Source: Planctomycetota bacterium
GTDB taxonomy: Bacteria; Planctomycetota; UBA1135; UBA2386
DNA length: 46,815 nt
Direction: 5' to 3'
Assembly: GCA_020849665.1 (NCBI GenBank)
Contig: JADLFX010000035.1
Coordinates: 1-46,815 of the forward strand
The first letter of the stretch is position 1. Every line of letters starts with the position of its first letter. Below the pieces are notes generated by a model. That model searched no databases. It was not told the DNA's origin and saw only the letters and a list, made by a program, of their open reading frames with translations. This document shows positions 8,982 through 19,121 of the stretch, in pieces. The position numbers were made by a program, and so were the translations under genes.

Positions 8982-9024
8982 GCCGCGGCAGGAGACTCGG
9001 CCGAGGCTGGACTCCTGCCGCGGC
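8982..9024 (-). terminator. Large inverted repeat after DoxX
   Basis: GCCGCGGCAGGAG (8982-8994) is perfectly complementary to CTCCTGCCGCGGC (9012-9024). The 17-base interior contains a further palindrome CTCGGCCGAG (8996-9005). It lies about 60 bases beyond the DoxX stop codon and about 100 bases before the chosen NamZ start, so a transcription terminator or a cruciform regulatory site is plausible. No T-tract is present. Confidence 0.45.
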
Positions 9025-9082
9025 GGCGCGGTGGAAGGGAGCGTCATCGGTGGCTGGTTGCCGCGTTGCGGCGGAGGGAGGC

Positions 9083-9601
9083 TCAGTGTGGCTGCCCTCG
9101 CTCGCGCGCGGCCGCGGCACGCAGCAGCCTGCCGTCGGCCGACCAGCGGCCGCCGCCGGAGACCACCAGCGCCAGGGCGATGCCGATCGCCAGGAGGTGG
9201 AACTCGTAGCCTTCCCCCTGCTGGGCGCCGGACCAGTTCATGAAGAAGCCGAAGGGCGCGTGCACCGTGGCGATCGCGCCGGCCATGATTGCGGCGAACC
9301 CCAGGGCCACCGGACGCGTGCCCAGACCCGCGAGGAGGAGCACCGGCCCGATGAGTTCGAGCAGGATCACTCCGGCGGCGGCGAAGCCGGGCAGGCCGAT
9401 GGTTCCGGTCAGGAACCCCATGCTGCCGGACCAGCCGTAGCCGCCGAACCAGCCGAGGGCCTTCTGCGCGCCATGCGCGAACATCACCGGAGCCAGCGCC
9501 GCGCGCAGGAACACCGGAGCGAGGTCCTGGCTGGTCGCCAGGAGGCGGGGCAGGAGGCGGGACGAGGCAGACGATTGAGTTGTCAATACGTGATCAGTCA
9601 T
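9083..9601 (-). CDS. DoxX-family membrane protein
   Basis: A 172-residue integral membrane protein of the DoxX/SURF4-like family with about four transmembrane segments. Recognisable features are RAALAPVMFAHGAQKALGWF near the first helix, then GLPGFAAAGVILLELIGPVLLLAGL and a GFFMNWSG-x-QQGEGYEFHLL segment typical of DoxX proteins. ATG 9601 is preferred over ATG 9613 because GGTGA lies five bases upstream. It is 63 bp downstream of a MarR-type regulator on the same strand. DoxX proteins are often linked to redox or thiol stress, but the biochemical role is poorly defined and no substrate is claimed here. Confidence 0.88.
   Translation of the reverse strand: MTDHVLTTQSSASSRLLPRLLATSQDLAPVFLRAALAPVMFAHGAQKALGWFGGYGWSGSMGFLTGTIGLPGFAAAGVILLELIGPVLLLAGLGTRPVALGFAAIMAGAIATVHAPFGFFMNWSGAQQGEGYEFHLLAIGIALALVVSGGGRWSADGRLLRAAAARERGQPH
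9574..9587. promoter_or_regulatory. Palindrome at the 5' end of doxX, possible MarR site
   Basis: ATTGA-N4-TCAAT lies within the first codons of the DoxX gene. It shares the GTCAA/TTGA half-site with the palindrome in front of the MarR gene at 10220-10232 and lies in an unusually AT-rich patch. Binding by the neighbouring MarR protein is inference. Confidence 0.35.
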
Positions 9602-9664
9602 GTGTATCACCATGCAACGGGTTGGTCGGTGGAGTGAGGGTAGAAGAAACGTCGCCGGCCGGAC

Positions 9665-10189
9665 CTAGCGGCCGGCCGGCAGGTGCTGGCGCACCTTGTC
9701 GAGCAGCCGGACCAGCGTCCGCTGCTCCGCGGGATCGAGGCCGGCCATCACACCGTCGTCGAGTGCGTCGACCGGCTGGTCCAGGACCTTCAGGGCGTGC
9801 GCGCCGGCCACGGTGATCCGGCAGAACACCTGCCGGCGGTCGCTGGCCGAGCGTTCGCGCGTCACCAGCCCCTTGGCCTCGAGACGGTCGAGGAGGCGCG
9901 TGACCCCCGGGGTGCGTTCGATCATCCGCGCGGCGATCTCGAGGGTGGGCAGGCCGCCGGGCTCAGCACCGCGCAGGATGCGCAGGACGTTGTACTGCTG
10001 CAGGGTGAGGTCGTGCTCGCGGCCGAGCAGGTCCTGGAGCGGCCAGCGCACGGCCTCCGCGGTGAGCAGGAGCGCCACTACGGCTTCCTGGGCGGCCGAG
10101 CGGAAGGGCCTGGTCTGGCGGATCGCCGCCGCCACGCTGCCGGAGGCAGGCTCGGCGCGGCGCCCGGGGGGCTGGGGGGTCTTGGGCAC
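9665..10189 (-). CDS. MarR-family transcriptional regulator
   Basis: A 174-residue winged-helix regulator. Residues about 25-75 form the first dimerisation helices (AQEAVVALLLTAEAV). The DNA-binding part is LTLQQYNVLRILRG, LPTLEIAARMIERTPGVTRLLDRLEAKGLV, and the wing RERSASDRRQVFCRIT with the conserved D-R-R of MarR proteins. An upstream TTG (10258) would add 23 residues, but they run over an AT-rich operator-like palindrome. The GTG at 10189 is therefore chosen. It is followed by the DoxX gene, which it probably controls together with itself. Ligand-responsive repression is typical of the family; no ligand can be inferred. Confidence 0.88.
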   Translation of the reverse strand: MPKTPQPPGRRAEPASGSVAAAIRQTRPFRSAAQEAVVALLLTAEAVRWPLQDLLGREHDLTLQQYNVLRILRGAEPGGLPTLEIAARMIERTPGVTRLLDRLEAKGLVTRERSASDRRQVFCRITVAGAHALKVLDQPVDALDDGVMAGLDPAEQRTLVRLLDKVRQHLPAGR

Positions 10190-10195
10190 GGGGAC

Positions 10196-10232
10196 AGTGT
10201 GGGCCAAGACAGATGATACGTCAACGATTGAC
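10196..10232 (-). promoter_or_regulatory. Candidate MarR promoter and operator
   Basis: GTCAA-CGA-TTGAC (10220-10232) is a perfect inverted repeat. On the minus strand TTGACG (10224-10219) could be a -35 hexamer. After exactly 17 bases CACACT (10201-10196) gives a weak -10, placing the start of transcription at or next to the GTG start codon (10189). The palindrome would overlap the -35, fitting autorepression. The surrounding 10205-10250 is strikingly AT-rich for this genome. Confidence 0.45.
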
Positions 10233-10371
10233 AAAGAAATATCTGTATGCGTACGCAACCGCCGGTGCGATCCCCGGTTGGCGCCCGGCCGCCGGCCCGC
10301 CGGGACCCTTGCAGGCGGCCCTCGAGGCCGTTGGGTGCGCGCCGCGGCGAGGCGCTGGCGCGCTCCTGGAT

Positions 10372-10397
10372 CGCCCGCCGCGTGGCGGCGGTGGGCG
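10372..10397 (-). terminator. Hairpin after the secreted NamZ gene
   Basis: CGCCCGCCGC (10372-10381) can pair with the G-rich run up to 10397 with a small bulge, directly after the NamZ stop codon (10400). There is no T-tract. Confidence 0.35.
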
Positions 10398-10399
10398 AC

Positions 10400-11670
<1,271 letters not shown>

Positions 11671-11674
<4 letters not shown>

Positions 11675-13122
11675 GGGTGGCGGGGTCGAAGGGTGGCGGC
11701 GGCCAGTCCGGCGGCCACGGTCGTGAACGCGCCCAGGGCCGGGTACCAGGGCCATGCCAGGCGCCAGCCGGTCCACTCCGGCAGGACGAAGCGCACCGTG
11801 CACAGGGTCGCGATGGCGACCAGGAGGCCAGCGAGGGCGGCGGGCTGGCGGACGTGCGTCGTGCACCGCCCGAGGAGGAAGAGGCCGAGGATCGGGCCCG
11901 TGGTGAATCCGGCGATCTCCAGCACGCGGTCCAGGATGCTGCGTTCCTGGTAGATGCCGGCGATCGCCACCAGCATCTGCACGCCGCCGAAGAGCGCGGT
12001 GAGGGTCTTGGTGAGGACGAGCTGCTCGCGCTCGGAGGCGTCGGGGCGGAACCACGGCAGGTAGAGGTCCTTCACCGCGGTGGTGGCCGAGGAGTTCAGG
12101 GAACTCGAGAGGGTGGAGAGCGCCGCCGCGAACACCGCCCCGACCACGAGGCCCAGAAGGCCCGGCGGCTGTCGCAGGTGGTCGACGATGAAGCGCGCGA
12201 ACACCTGGTCGCCGGGCAGCGCCGGCTGACCGCGGTAGAACGCGTAGAGCCCGAGCCCGAGGAAGAGGAAGAGCGTGAACTGGACGAACACCACCGGGCC
12301 GCTGAGCAGCAGTGCCCACGCCGCCCCGCGCTGCGAGCGGGCGCAGAGGTAGCGCTGCACCATGAGCTGGTCGGCGCCATGCGAGGCGAACGACAGGAAC
12401 GCGCCGCCGACGAGTCCGGCCCAGAATCCGTAGGCGCGGTCCGCCTCGAACGCGAACTCGAACATCCGCAGCTTGCCGGCCTCGCCCGCGGAATCGACCA
12501 GCTCCTGCCAGCCGCCGGGGAGCTTGCCCAGGAGCACCGCGAACGCGGCCACGGCGCCCGCGAGGTACACGAAGAACTGCGAGACATCGGTCCACACCAC
12601 GGCCTTCATCCCGCCGAAGTAGGTGTAGACCACCGTCACCGCCCCCATGGCCAGGATCGAGGGCACCATGCCCCAGCCGGTCAGGCGGTGCAGCACGATC
12701 GCCGTGAGCGTGAGGCGCAGGCCGTCCGCGAGGCTGCGGGTGACCAGGAAGAGCAGCGATGCGACCTGCTTGGTGGTCCCCCCGAAGCGCTCCTGCAGCA
12801 CCTGATAGGCGGTGAAGTACTGGCCGCGGAAGTAGCCCGGCATCAGGACCAGCACCACGGCGACGCGGCCGAGGATGTAGCCGAGCGGGAGCTGCAGGAA
12901 GGTGAGGTTGCCCTCGTAGGCGGCCCCGGGCGCGCTCAGGAAGGTCACCGTGCTGGTCTCGGTGGCCACGATCGAGAGCAGCACCGCCCAGGCCGGCAGG
13001 TCGCGGCTGCCGAGCATGTAGTCGCCGGCGCTGCGCTGGCCGCGGCCGACCCACACGCCGAAGAGGACGGTGCCCAGCAGATAGGCGCCGATCAGTCCGA
13101 AGTCGAGGCCGCTGATGCCCAC
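11671..13122 (-). CDS. Sodium:solute symporter (SSS family)
   Basis: A 483-residue polytopic membrane protein with about 13 hydrophobic segments. The N-terminus ([39 protein letters not shown]) is typical of SSS transporters, as are [17 protein letters not shown], the [15 protein letters not shown] segment and [15 protein letters not shown], whose Ser/Thr cluster corresponds to the sodium site of this family. Translation starts at GTG 13122. It overlaps the secreted NamZ start by four bases and is divergent from murQ with only 36 bp between. The context suggests sodium-driven uptake of MurNAc or another amino sugar, but the substrate is inferred from neighbours only. Confidence 0.88.
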
Positions 13123-13133
13123 GCGGCCCTAGC

Positions 13134-13139
13134 TATACT
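13134..13139 (+). promoter_or_regulatory. Candidate -10 element of murQ
   Basis: TATACT within AGCTATACTCGCC lies 19 bases before the murQ ATG. The same GCTATACTC string precedes the operon at 22383. No convincing -35 hexamer is seen 17 bases upstream. The element falls in the short divergent gap with the symporter gene. Confidence 0.45.
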
Positions 13140-13158
13140 CGCCCCCTCCGCAATCGCC

Positions 13159-14052
13159 ATGCACGAACGTCTCACGACCGAGTCCCGCAATCCCGACTCG
13201 GAACGCCTGGACACGCTCGCTCCGCTCGAGCTGGTGCGCCTGATGGCGCGCGAGGACCGGTGCGTGCCCGAAGCCGTGGCGCGAGCCGAGGCCGCCATCG
13301 CCCGGGCCATCGAGTGGATCGCCGAGCGCCTGCGCCGCGGCGGGCGCCTGCTCTACTTCGGCGCGGGCACCTCGGGACGGTTGGGGATCCTCGACGCGGT
13401 CGAGTGTCCACCCACGTTCGGGACGCGCCCCGAGCAGGTCGTCGGCGTGATCGCCGGCGGCGCGGGCGCGTTCCTCAAGGCGGTGGAAGGGGCCGAGGAC
13501 CGCGTGGAGCTCGGCGCCAGGGACGTCGAGGCCGTGGGCGTGGGCCCCGCCGATGCGGTGGTGGGCATCGCGGCCAGCGGCCGCACCCCCTACGTGCTCG
13601 GCGTGCTCGCCGCCGCGCGGGCCAGGGGCGCCTGCACGATGGCCCTGGTGTGCAACGCCGACTCGCCGGTCGGCAAGGCCGCCGACCTGGAGATCGCCGT
13701 GGTGGTGGGACCGGAGGTGTTGAGCGGTTCCACGCGGCTGAAGGCCGGGACGGCGACCAAGCTGGTCCTCAACATGCTCAGCACCGGGGCGATGGTGGCG
13801 CTCGGCAAGACCTACGGCAACCTGATGGTCGACGTGCAGGCGAGCAACGAGAAGCTGCGCCTGCGTGCCCGCCGGATCGTGGTCGACGCCGCCGGCGTCG
13901 CCGAGGCCGCGGCCGCGGAGCTCCTGCAGCGCTGCGCCGGAGAGGTGAAGACCGCGATCGTCGTCGCGTTGCGCGGCGTGGAGCCGGCACGGGCCCGCGA
14001 ACTCCTCCAACAGGCCGGTGGCCACGTGCGCCGCGCGCTCGCCGGCGCCTGA
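13159..14052 (+). CDS. murQ: N-acetylmuramic acid 6-phosphate etherase MurQ
   Basis: A 297-residue cytoplasmic SIS-domain enzyme that cleaves the D-lactyl ether of MurNAc-6-P to give GlcNAc-6-P and D-lactate. Signatures are [14 protein letters not shown] at the N-terminus, the sugar-phosphate loop [21 protein letters not shown] with catalytic E82 (E. coli E83), the second acidic residue E113 in EGAEDR (E. coli E114), and [23 protein letters not shown]. Its length matches the family. It is divergent from the symporter-namZ pair, which could supply MurNAc. A MurNAc kinase or PTS that would make the 6-phosphate is not found nearby. The gene ends against the macro-domain gene, convergent. Confidence 0.95.
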   Translation: MHERLTTESRNPDSERLDTLAPLELVRLMAREDRCVPEAVARAEAAIARAIEWIAERLRRGGRLLYFGAGTSGRLGILDAVECPPTFGTRPEQVVGVIAGGAGAFLKAVEGAEDRVELGARDVEAVGVGPADAVVGIAASGRTPYVLGVLAAARARGACTMALVCNADSPVGKAADLEIAVVVGPEVLSGSTRLKAGTATKLVLNMLSTGAMVALGKTYGNLMVDVQASNEKLRLRARRIVVDAAGVAEAAAAELLQRCAGEVKTAIVVALRGVEPARARELLQQAGGHVRRALAGA

Positions 14053-14053
14053 G

Positions 14054-14067
14054 CCCCGCTAGCGGGG
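14054..14067. terminator. Palindrome at the convergent murQ/macro junction
   Basis: CCCCGCTAGCGGGG is a perfect 14-base palindrome in the six-base gap and the first codons of the minus-strand gene. It includes that gene's TAG stop in its centre. It is symmetrical, so it could serve both directions. No T-tract is present. Confidence 0.4.
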
Positions 14068-14547
14068 TGGTTCGGCGGCGCGCTCGCCGCGCCGGTAGCT
14101 CTCGTAGACGTACACCGGGATCTTCAGCCCCCCCAGGTGGTGCGCGAACAGCGGCTTCACGACCTCCCAGTCCAGCCCGCCCACGCCGGTCCCGATGCGT
14201 GGCAGCGCGAGGCTCGCGACCCGCTCCTGCTCGATCGCCCTAGCGAGGTTGCGGAGCGCGTGATTCACGTGATCGCTGCGGGCGCGGCCGGGATGCGAGT
14301 GCGCGTCCTTGGCCTCGTCCTGGGTGAGCAGGTGCGCGACCCGGATCCCGGGGCCACTCCAGATCCAGACGTCCCCGGGGCGCGGGCTGTGCTGGTGGCA
14401 CCAATGGCGGAAGTCCTTCACCATCGCCGGCCAGCGCTCGCGGAGGGCCAGCGCCAGTCCGGAGCTGAAGTGGTCGTTGGGGGCGACGCCGTGGGCGAGC
14501 AGGCTGGCGGAACTCAGGAGGATGTCGCCGGAGACGTAGTGCAGCAT
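14059..14547 (-). CDS. Macro-domain protein (ADP-ribose-binding or hydrolysing)
   Basis: A 162-residue single-domain protein. It begins MLHYVSGDILLSSASLLAHGVA, the usual strand and adenine-side loop of macro domains (GD-I/L, AH-V). It continues with HFSSGLALAL and ends with LALPRIGTGVGGLDWEVV, the diphosphate-binding loop (G-x-G-x-GG-L-x-W). It resembles the small Poa1/TARG1-like macro proteins that bind or hydrolyse ADP-ribose derivatives. No DarT-type toxin gene is adjacent. It is convergent with murQ. The cellular role is unknown; repair or reversal of ADP-ribose modification is a family-level inference. Confidence 0.85.
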   Translation of the reverse strand: MLHYVSGDILLSSASLLAHGVAPNDHFSSGLALALRERWPAMVKDFRHWCHQHSPRPGDVWIWSGPGIRVAHLLTQDEAKDAHSHPGRARSDHVNHALRNLARAIEQERVASLALPRIGTGVGGLDWEVVKPLFAHHLGGLKIPVYVYESYRRGERAAEPPR

Positions 14548-14716
14548 GGCGCCCTGCCAACGTGGCGGACGGGAGAGGAATTGCCGGCGCCCGCTCGGGG
14601 TGCGTCGCGGGAAGCCCTGCCGCCAGGCTCAACCTCGTGCGCGCATGAACCTGTGGCAGGCCCGTCGCCCAGGCCTGGGAGTACGCGTTGCATGCACTGG
14701 GCCGGCGAGGCACACC

Positions 14717-14761
14717 GCGGAGTTCCGCGTGCCGGCAGGGATGCCCGCAGCCGAACTCCGC
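14717..14761 (-). terminator. Hairpin after the ELWxxDGT gene
   Basis: GCGGAGTTC (14717-14725) pairs perfectly with GAACTCCGC (14753-14761), with further GC complementarity inside. It lies about 22 bases beyond the stop codon at 14783. The rest of 14548-14782 shows no gene. There is no T-tract. Confidence 0.45.
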
Positions 14762-14782
14762 CAAGCGCATCGCGCTGGGCCG

Positions 14783-17700
14783 CTACTTGCCGATCCGTAC
14801 GTGCAGGCCCCTGCTGAGGTCAGGTGCAAGTGGATCCACCCCCGGGTGCCAAGGCTGTAGCACCGCGAACTGGAGGTAGGCCTGGAGCCCGACGAGTGCG
14901 GATTCGCGGGCGATTGCCACCCCGATCCGGACCCGGCCCAGGGACCCTGTGTCCGTGGCGACCCAGAGCAGCGGCGGTTCGACGAGCAGAGTGCACGCAC
15001 CGCTCAGTGGCCGCGCCCCCTGGCGATCGGAAACCAAGAGTGCTGCCGGCGTGTAGGGCATGACCTGATCGAGGGTGACGGCGAACGAGCGCGTGCCGAG
15101 CACGGGCAGGCCCTCCGAGCCGATGCGCGGGACCAGTCGACCGGAGGTGCAGCCGGTGCCATAGAGCTCGACCAGCGTGCCGTCCGTCGAACCAACCGGG
15201 ACCGCATGGAGTTCGACGCCTGTGTCGTGATCGTTCGCCGCGAAGAAGATCCGTGATCCTGCCCGCCGCAGGAAGCGCGGATCTGCGTTCAAGGTGCCAG
15301 GGGCGATCTCGGTGAGTCGCCTCGTGCCCACGGCGGTGCCATCGGAGACCCAGACCTCTGTGCTGTGCTGCGGATCCGTCGCCGCAAAGGCCACCAGCGT
15401 GCCGGAGCCGACAGCGATCATGCTGCTGGGGGTGGAACCGCCCTCGTCGGGGTAGATGTCACGGAGCAGTCGCGTCCCGTTGGCAGTGCCGTCGCTCGCC
15501 CACAGCTCGGTCCCGGTGGTGCCGTCGTTGGCGACGAAGAAGAGCGTGTCGTTGGCGACCACGAAGAGCGTGGCCGCGGAGCCCTGGCTTCCGGGCCGGA
15601 TGTCCTTGACCAGGGTCGTCCCGGCGGACGTGCCGTCGCTGATCCAGAGTTCCCGTCCTTGGACGCCGTCGTCCACGGACAGGAGCAGGCGCCCGCCGAG
15701 GTTGGCCATCCAGGTGGGCGAGCCCGCCGCGCCGCCGGTGCGGATGTCCTTCACCAGGGTCGTGCCGGCAGTCGTACCATCGGTCATCCAGAGCTCGCGC
15801 CCGTGCACGCCGTCATCCGCCGCGAAGTACAGGCGGCCTCCAACGTCGGTCAGTCCCGAGGGGGAGGATCCGAGCGTGCCCGGCCGGAGATCCAGCACGA
15901 GTTGGGTTCCTGCGACCGAGCCGTCCGTCACCCAGAGTTCGCGGCCGTGAGACCCGTCGTCCAAGGAGACGTAGGCCTTCCCTCCGGCGACCCTGAAGAA
16001 GCCGCTCGAGGTCGCAATCGAACCAGTCGGGTTGATGTCCTTGAAGAGCATGGTTCCAGCGACCGATCCGTCGCTGGTCCAGAGCTCGACCCCGGCGTTC
16101 TGGTCCAAGGCCGTGAACCAGAGAAGGCCATTGAAACTCCCTAGCAGGGTCGTGACCGAATCCAACAACTTCTGCGATCCGGTGATCGTGCCGTCCGTGA
16201 CCCAGAGCGGTCCGCCAGCCCCGGCAGTCCAGAACAACTTGCCGTTGGCCGGCGTGAGGAAGACCGGATTGGCAGGCCCGGGCAGCACCACGGTGCCGGC
16301 ATCGGAACCATCGCTCACCCAGAGTTGGGAGCCGTTCACGCCGTCGTTCGCAGCGAAGAAGACCAACCCGTTGGCCTCCGTGAGGAGGATGGGAGTGGAG
16401 GACACCGACGTCACGGGCTTCGCGATGTCCTTCACGAGGGAACTGCCCGCCACCGTGCCATCACTCGTCCACATCTCCTCCCCGAGGACTCCGACCTTGG
16501 CCGCCAGCAGGAGCTTGCCGTTGTACTCGAGGCAGTGGCCCGTGCCGGACCCCTTCAGCGGATCGAGAGCGAGGCGGATCGTTCCGGCAGCGGTGCCATC
16601 ACTGATGTACGTGTCACGGCCGAGCAGTCCATCGTCGGCCGAGAACACCAACCGGTTGCCGAATCGTGTGAGGCCATATGGATCGGCGTTGCCTCCTCCC
16701 GGCCAAACGTCGATGAGGACTGTCGTGCCGGCCGTGGTGCCATCGCTCACCACTACCTCGCGCCCGAAGTTGTCGACTGGTGCCACGAAGAAGAGCCGAT
16801 TACCGATGACCTGGAGATCTGCCGGCCAGTTCGTCGAAGGTCCGCCAGTCAGGAGGTCCTTCAGCAAGCTGGTGCCAGCCAGAGACCCGTCACCCTTCCA
16901 CACCTCGATTCCCGTGGCCGCGTCGTTCTTCACGAAGAAGGTCGTGCCTTGAAAGGGGATGAAGCCGCCGAGCCAGCCGACGTAGCCGGGGTAGACGTCG
17001 CGCAACAACCTGGTGCCGGCGACGGTTCCGTCCGTGATCCATTGCTCAGGGCCGCTCGCCGGTGTGTCGGCCGTGAAGCAGAGGCGGCCGTTGAGCACCG
17101 CGAAACTCCGCGGATTGGAGCCAGCTGTTCCCGTCATCAGGTCCAATAGGAGCGTGGTACCCGCGGGCGTGCCGTCCGAGACCCAGAGTTCGTTGCCGCT
17201 AAGGCCGTCGTCGGCGTTGAAGAGGAGAGCGCCTGGAATCGTGGCCAGCGTGAATTCGTTGACCATGCGCAGCCCTTGCTTGATCGGCGAGGTGCCGGCC
17301 GCAGTGCCATCGCTCGTCCAGATCGCGAGTGGAGATCCGATCGTGCTGCCGCCCGTGCCGAACCAGAGTCTGCCATTCCAGACGGCCAGGGAGCGCGGGA
17401 ACGAGCCTTTGGTGCCCGGCTCGACATCCTTCACGAGCGTGGTTCCCTCTGCAGTGCCATCGGTGCTCCACAACTCGTCGCCAAAGATCTCGTTCCGCGC
17501 GACGAAGTACAGGGCGCCGTTCCAAACCATCAGATCGCGGATCTCTGCAGAGTTCAGGACACTGAGGTCCTTCACCATTCTGGTCCCTGCAGAGGTGCCG
17601 TCTGTGCGCCACAATTCGCGGCCAGTGCGACCGTCGTCGGCAACGAAGTAGAGCGCAGAGTTGAACGGCGTGAACGACCTGGGAGTCGAACCCGGATCCG

Positions 17701-17842
17701 GCGCACCGGGTTGCTGGTTGATGTCCTTCACCAGGGTTTGGGCCCGCAGTGGTGCGTGGCTCCCACCGGCGAACAGGAGTCCCATGGCACAGGCGATCGG
17801 AGGGAGCGGGGACGAGATGGGTGTGCGCGAGGATCGTGGCAT
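14783..17842 (-). CDS. Secreted ELWxxDGT-repeat surface protein
   Basis: A 1019-residue exported protein. ATG 17842 is chosen because it leads into a hydrophobic segment ending P-L-R-A before Q. Nearly the whole protein is about twenty repeats of roughly 45 residues built on the ELWxxDGT pattern (GRELWRTDGTSAGT, GDELWSTDGTAEGT and so on), probably folding as beta-propeller blades. A C-terminal region (GTGCTSGRLVPRIG onward) is the beta-rich tail seen in other exported proteins here. No enzyme motif is visible. The gene is 16 bp downstream of the propeller-like gene at 17859. Its base composition is lower in GC than most neighbours (one sampled 60-base line at 16141 is 58 percent). Confidence 0.88.
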   Translation of the reverse strand: MPRSSRTPISSPLPPIACAMGLLFAGGSHAPLRAQTLVKDINQQPGAPDPGSTPRSFTPFNSALYFVADDGRTGRELWRTDGTSAGTRMVKDLSVLNSAEIRDLMVWNGALYFVARNEIFGDELWSTDGTAEGTTLVKDVEPGTKGSFPRSLAVWNGRLWFGTGGSTIGSPLAIWTSDGTAAGTSPIKQGLRMVNEFTLATIPGALLFNADDGLSGNELWVSDGTPAGTTLLLDLMTGTAGSNPRSFAVLNGRLCFTADTPASGPEQWITDGTVAGTRLLRDVYPGYVGWLGGFIPFQGTTFFVKNDAATGIEVWKGDGSLAGTSLLKDLLTGGPSTNWPADLQVIGNRLFFVAPVDNFGREVVVSDGTTAGTTVLIDVWPGGGNADPYGLTRFGNRLVFSADDGLLGRDTYISDGTAAGTIRLALDPLKGSGTGHCLEYNGKLLLAAKVGVLGEEMWTSDGTVAGSSLVKDIAKPVTSVSSTPILLTEANGLVFFAANDGVNGSQLWVSDGSDAGTVVLPGPANPVFLTPANGKLFWTAGAGGPLWVTDGTITGSQKLLDSVTTLLGSFNGLLWFTALDQNAGVELWTSDGSVAGTMLFKDINPTGSIATSSGFFRVAGGKAYVSLDDGSHGRELWVTDGSVAGTQLVLDLRPGTLGSSPSGLTDVGGRLYFAADDGVHGRELWMTDGTTAGTTLVKDIRTGGAAGSPTWMANLGGRLLLSVDDGVQGRELWISDGTSAGTTLVKDIRPGSQGSAATLFVVANDTLFFVANDGTTGTELWASDGTANGTRLLRDIYPDEGGSTPSSMIAVGSGTLVAFAATDPQHSTEVWVSDGTAVGTRRLTEIAPGTLNADPRFLRRAGSRIFFAANDHDTGVELHAVPVGSTDGTLVELYGTGCTSGRLVPRIGSEGLPVLGTRSFAVTLDQVMPYTPAALLVSDRQGARPLSGACTLLVEPPLLWVATDTGSLGRVRIGVAIARESALVGLQAYLQFAVLQPWHPGVDPLAPDLSRGLHVRIGK

Positions 17843-17858
17843 GGGTCGAGTAGTGGAA

Positions 17859-19121
17859 TCAGTAGCCGACGAAGGTGGCTCCGGGATCGGAGAGGCGCAA
17901 CGGCAGGACCGGAGGCGCTCCCAACTCGACCCATTGGAAGTACAAGGGTGCGGCGACACCGGAGGGAATGGGCAGGGGTGCCGCTGCTGTTCCGGAACCC
18001 ACCACGACCGCGGGCAGGAAGAAGATCGGGGGAGAGAGCGCGAGTCCGAGCATGCAGCCGCCCGCGAACACGGGTGGCCCGAGCGGTTGGCGGGCTCCCA
18101 CGTAGTGGATCATCAGCGCGGCAGCACTGGCCTGCGTCCCGCGCAGGGTGAGCGCCCAGGCGCCATTCCCGCCGTAGGGAGCGTCGCCGGTCATGCCGAT
18201 GCGGCCACCGCAGCTCGGAGCGTAGCGGAATCGTCCACCGACCTCGTAGAGCCTGTCGGAGTCGGCCTGCACGAGGAGCAAGAGCGTGGGCTCCTGGTTC
18301 TTGAGGTAGAACTCGCATCCGCCTGCCATGCCTCCCAGCGGTGGCACGGATGCGTCGCCGAGGAACATCGCTCCGGTTCGCCGACCAGAGGCGATGTCTA
18401 CCTCGATGCCGACCACGAAGGATGCGGTCTGGGTGCTGTCGCCGAGACAGAACATCCAGAGTGATCGATTCTCGGGGTCGATGGCCAATCCGTACGGAAG
18501 CGGGTTGGTCCCAGGAATGACCACTGTGCGTAGCACGCGGCCGGTGCGATCGAACTCGATCAGTTCAGGGCCGAAGTCGCAGGCCCACAGACTTCCGCGT
18601 CCCGAGTCCCCGGCGGGATCGTGGGCAAGGCCGCGTACCACGTTGTCGCCTTGTCCAGGGATGAACGGTGCGCGCCACCGGCGCGTGGCGACGAAGGTCT
18701 CCGACACCAGGTCGAAGGCGAACACAGTGTTCCCGGAGTACTGGTTCTCCAGCCCGGCGTAGAGGGTGTCTTGCCCGTCGTATGCCAGATCGCGCAAGCC
18801 GAAACTCGAGTGTGCACCCGGTGGCTGGTCGATTGCCCTGACGAAGCCACCCTGTGCGTCGAGCTTGACGAGCTTGCCGGGAATGGCAGCTCCCGCACTC
18901 CAGTCAACATGACCGACGGAGACCCAGTAGTTGCCACTCCGATCGCGCGCACATCCGGAACTCTTGGTCCAGCGTGCCGATCCGCCGAGGGCCGCGGTGA
19001 TCGTGGATTCGATGTCGATGGCGAGGCCCCCGCGGTGTCCCAATGGGTACTGTGCGGGTGCCTGTGCGGCGAAGCTGGCGACGATCAGGGTGAGACGTGC
19101 GGCAGCCCTACAAGTCTGCAT
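17859..19121 (-). CDS. Secreted beta-propeller-like protein, unknown function
   Basis: A 420-residue exported protein starting at ATG 19121, with a signal peptide ending Q-A-P-A before Q. The body contains repeated strand patterns of NHL/SMP-30-like propellers (GLRDLAYDGQDTLYAGLENQ, VRGLAHDPAGDSGRGSLWACDFG, YGLAIDPENRSLWMFCLGD). It ends with the PSCGGRIGM module and beta-rich tail shared with other secreted proteins of the window. A longer start (19181) would put 20 polar residues before the signal peptide and is less likely. No catalytic residues are recognised. It is co-directional with the ELWxxDGT gene and shares its lower GC content. Confidence 0.8.
   Translation of the reverse strand: MQTCRAAARLTLIVASFAAQAPAQYPLGHRGGLAIDIESTITAALGGSARWTKSSGCARDRSGNYWVSVGHVDWSAGAAIPGKLVKLDAQGGFVRAIDQPPGAHSSFGLRDLAYDGQDTLYAGLENQYSGNTVFAFDLVSETFVATRRWRAPFIPGQGDNVVRGLAHDPAGDSGRGSLWACDFGPELIEFDRTGRVLRTVVIPGTNPLPYGLAIDPENRSLWMFCLGDSTQTASFVVGIEVDIASGRRTGAMFLGDASVPPLGGMAGGCEFYLKNQEPTLLLLVQADSDRLYEVGGRFRYAPSCGGRIGMTGDAPYGGNGAWALTLRGTQASAAALMIHYVGARQPLGPPVFAGGCMLGLALSPPIFFLPAVVVGSGTAAAPLPIPSGVAAPLYFQWVELGAPPVLPLRLSDPGATFVGY

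Noticed and set aside
14059..14547. DarG antitoxin of a DarTG system
   Set aside because: The macro domain is present, but no DarT-type ADP-ribosyltransferase gene is adjacent and the protein lacks the DarG C-terminal region.
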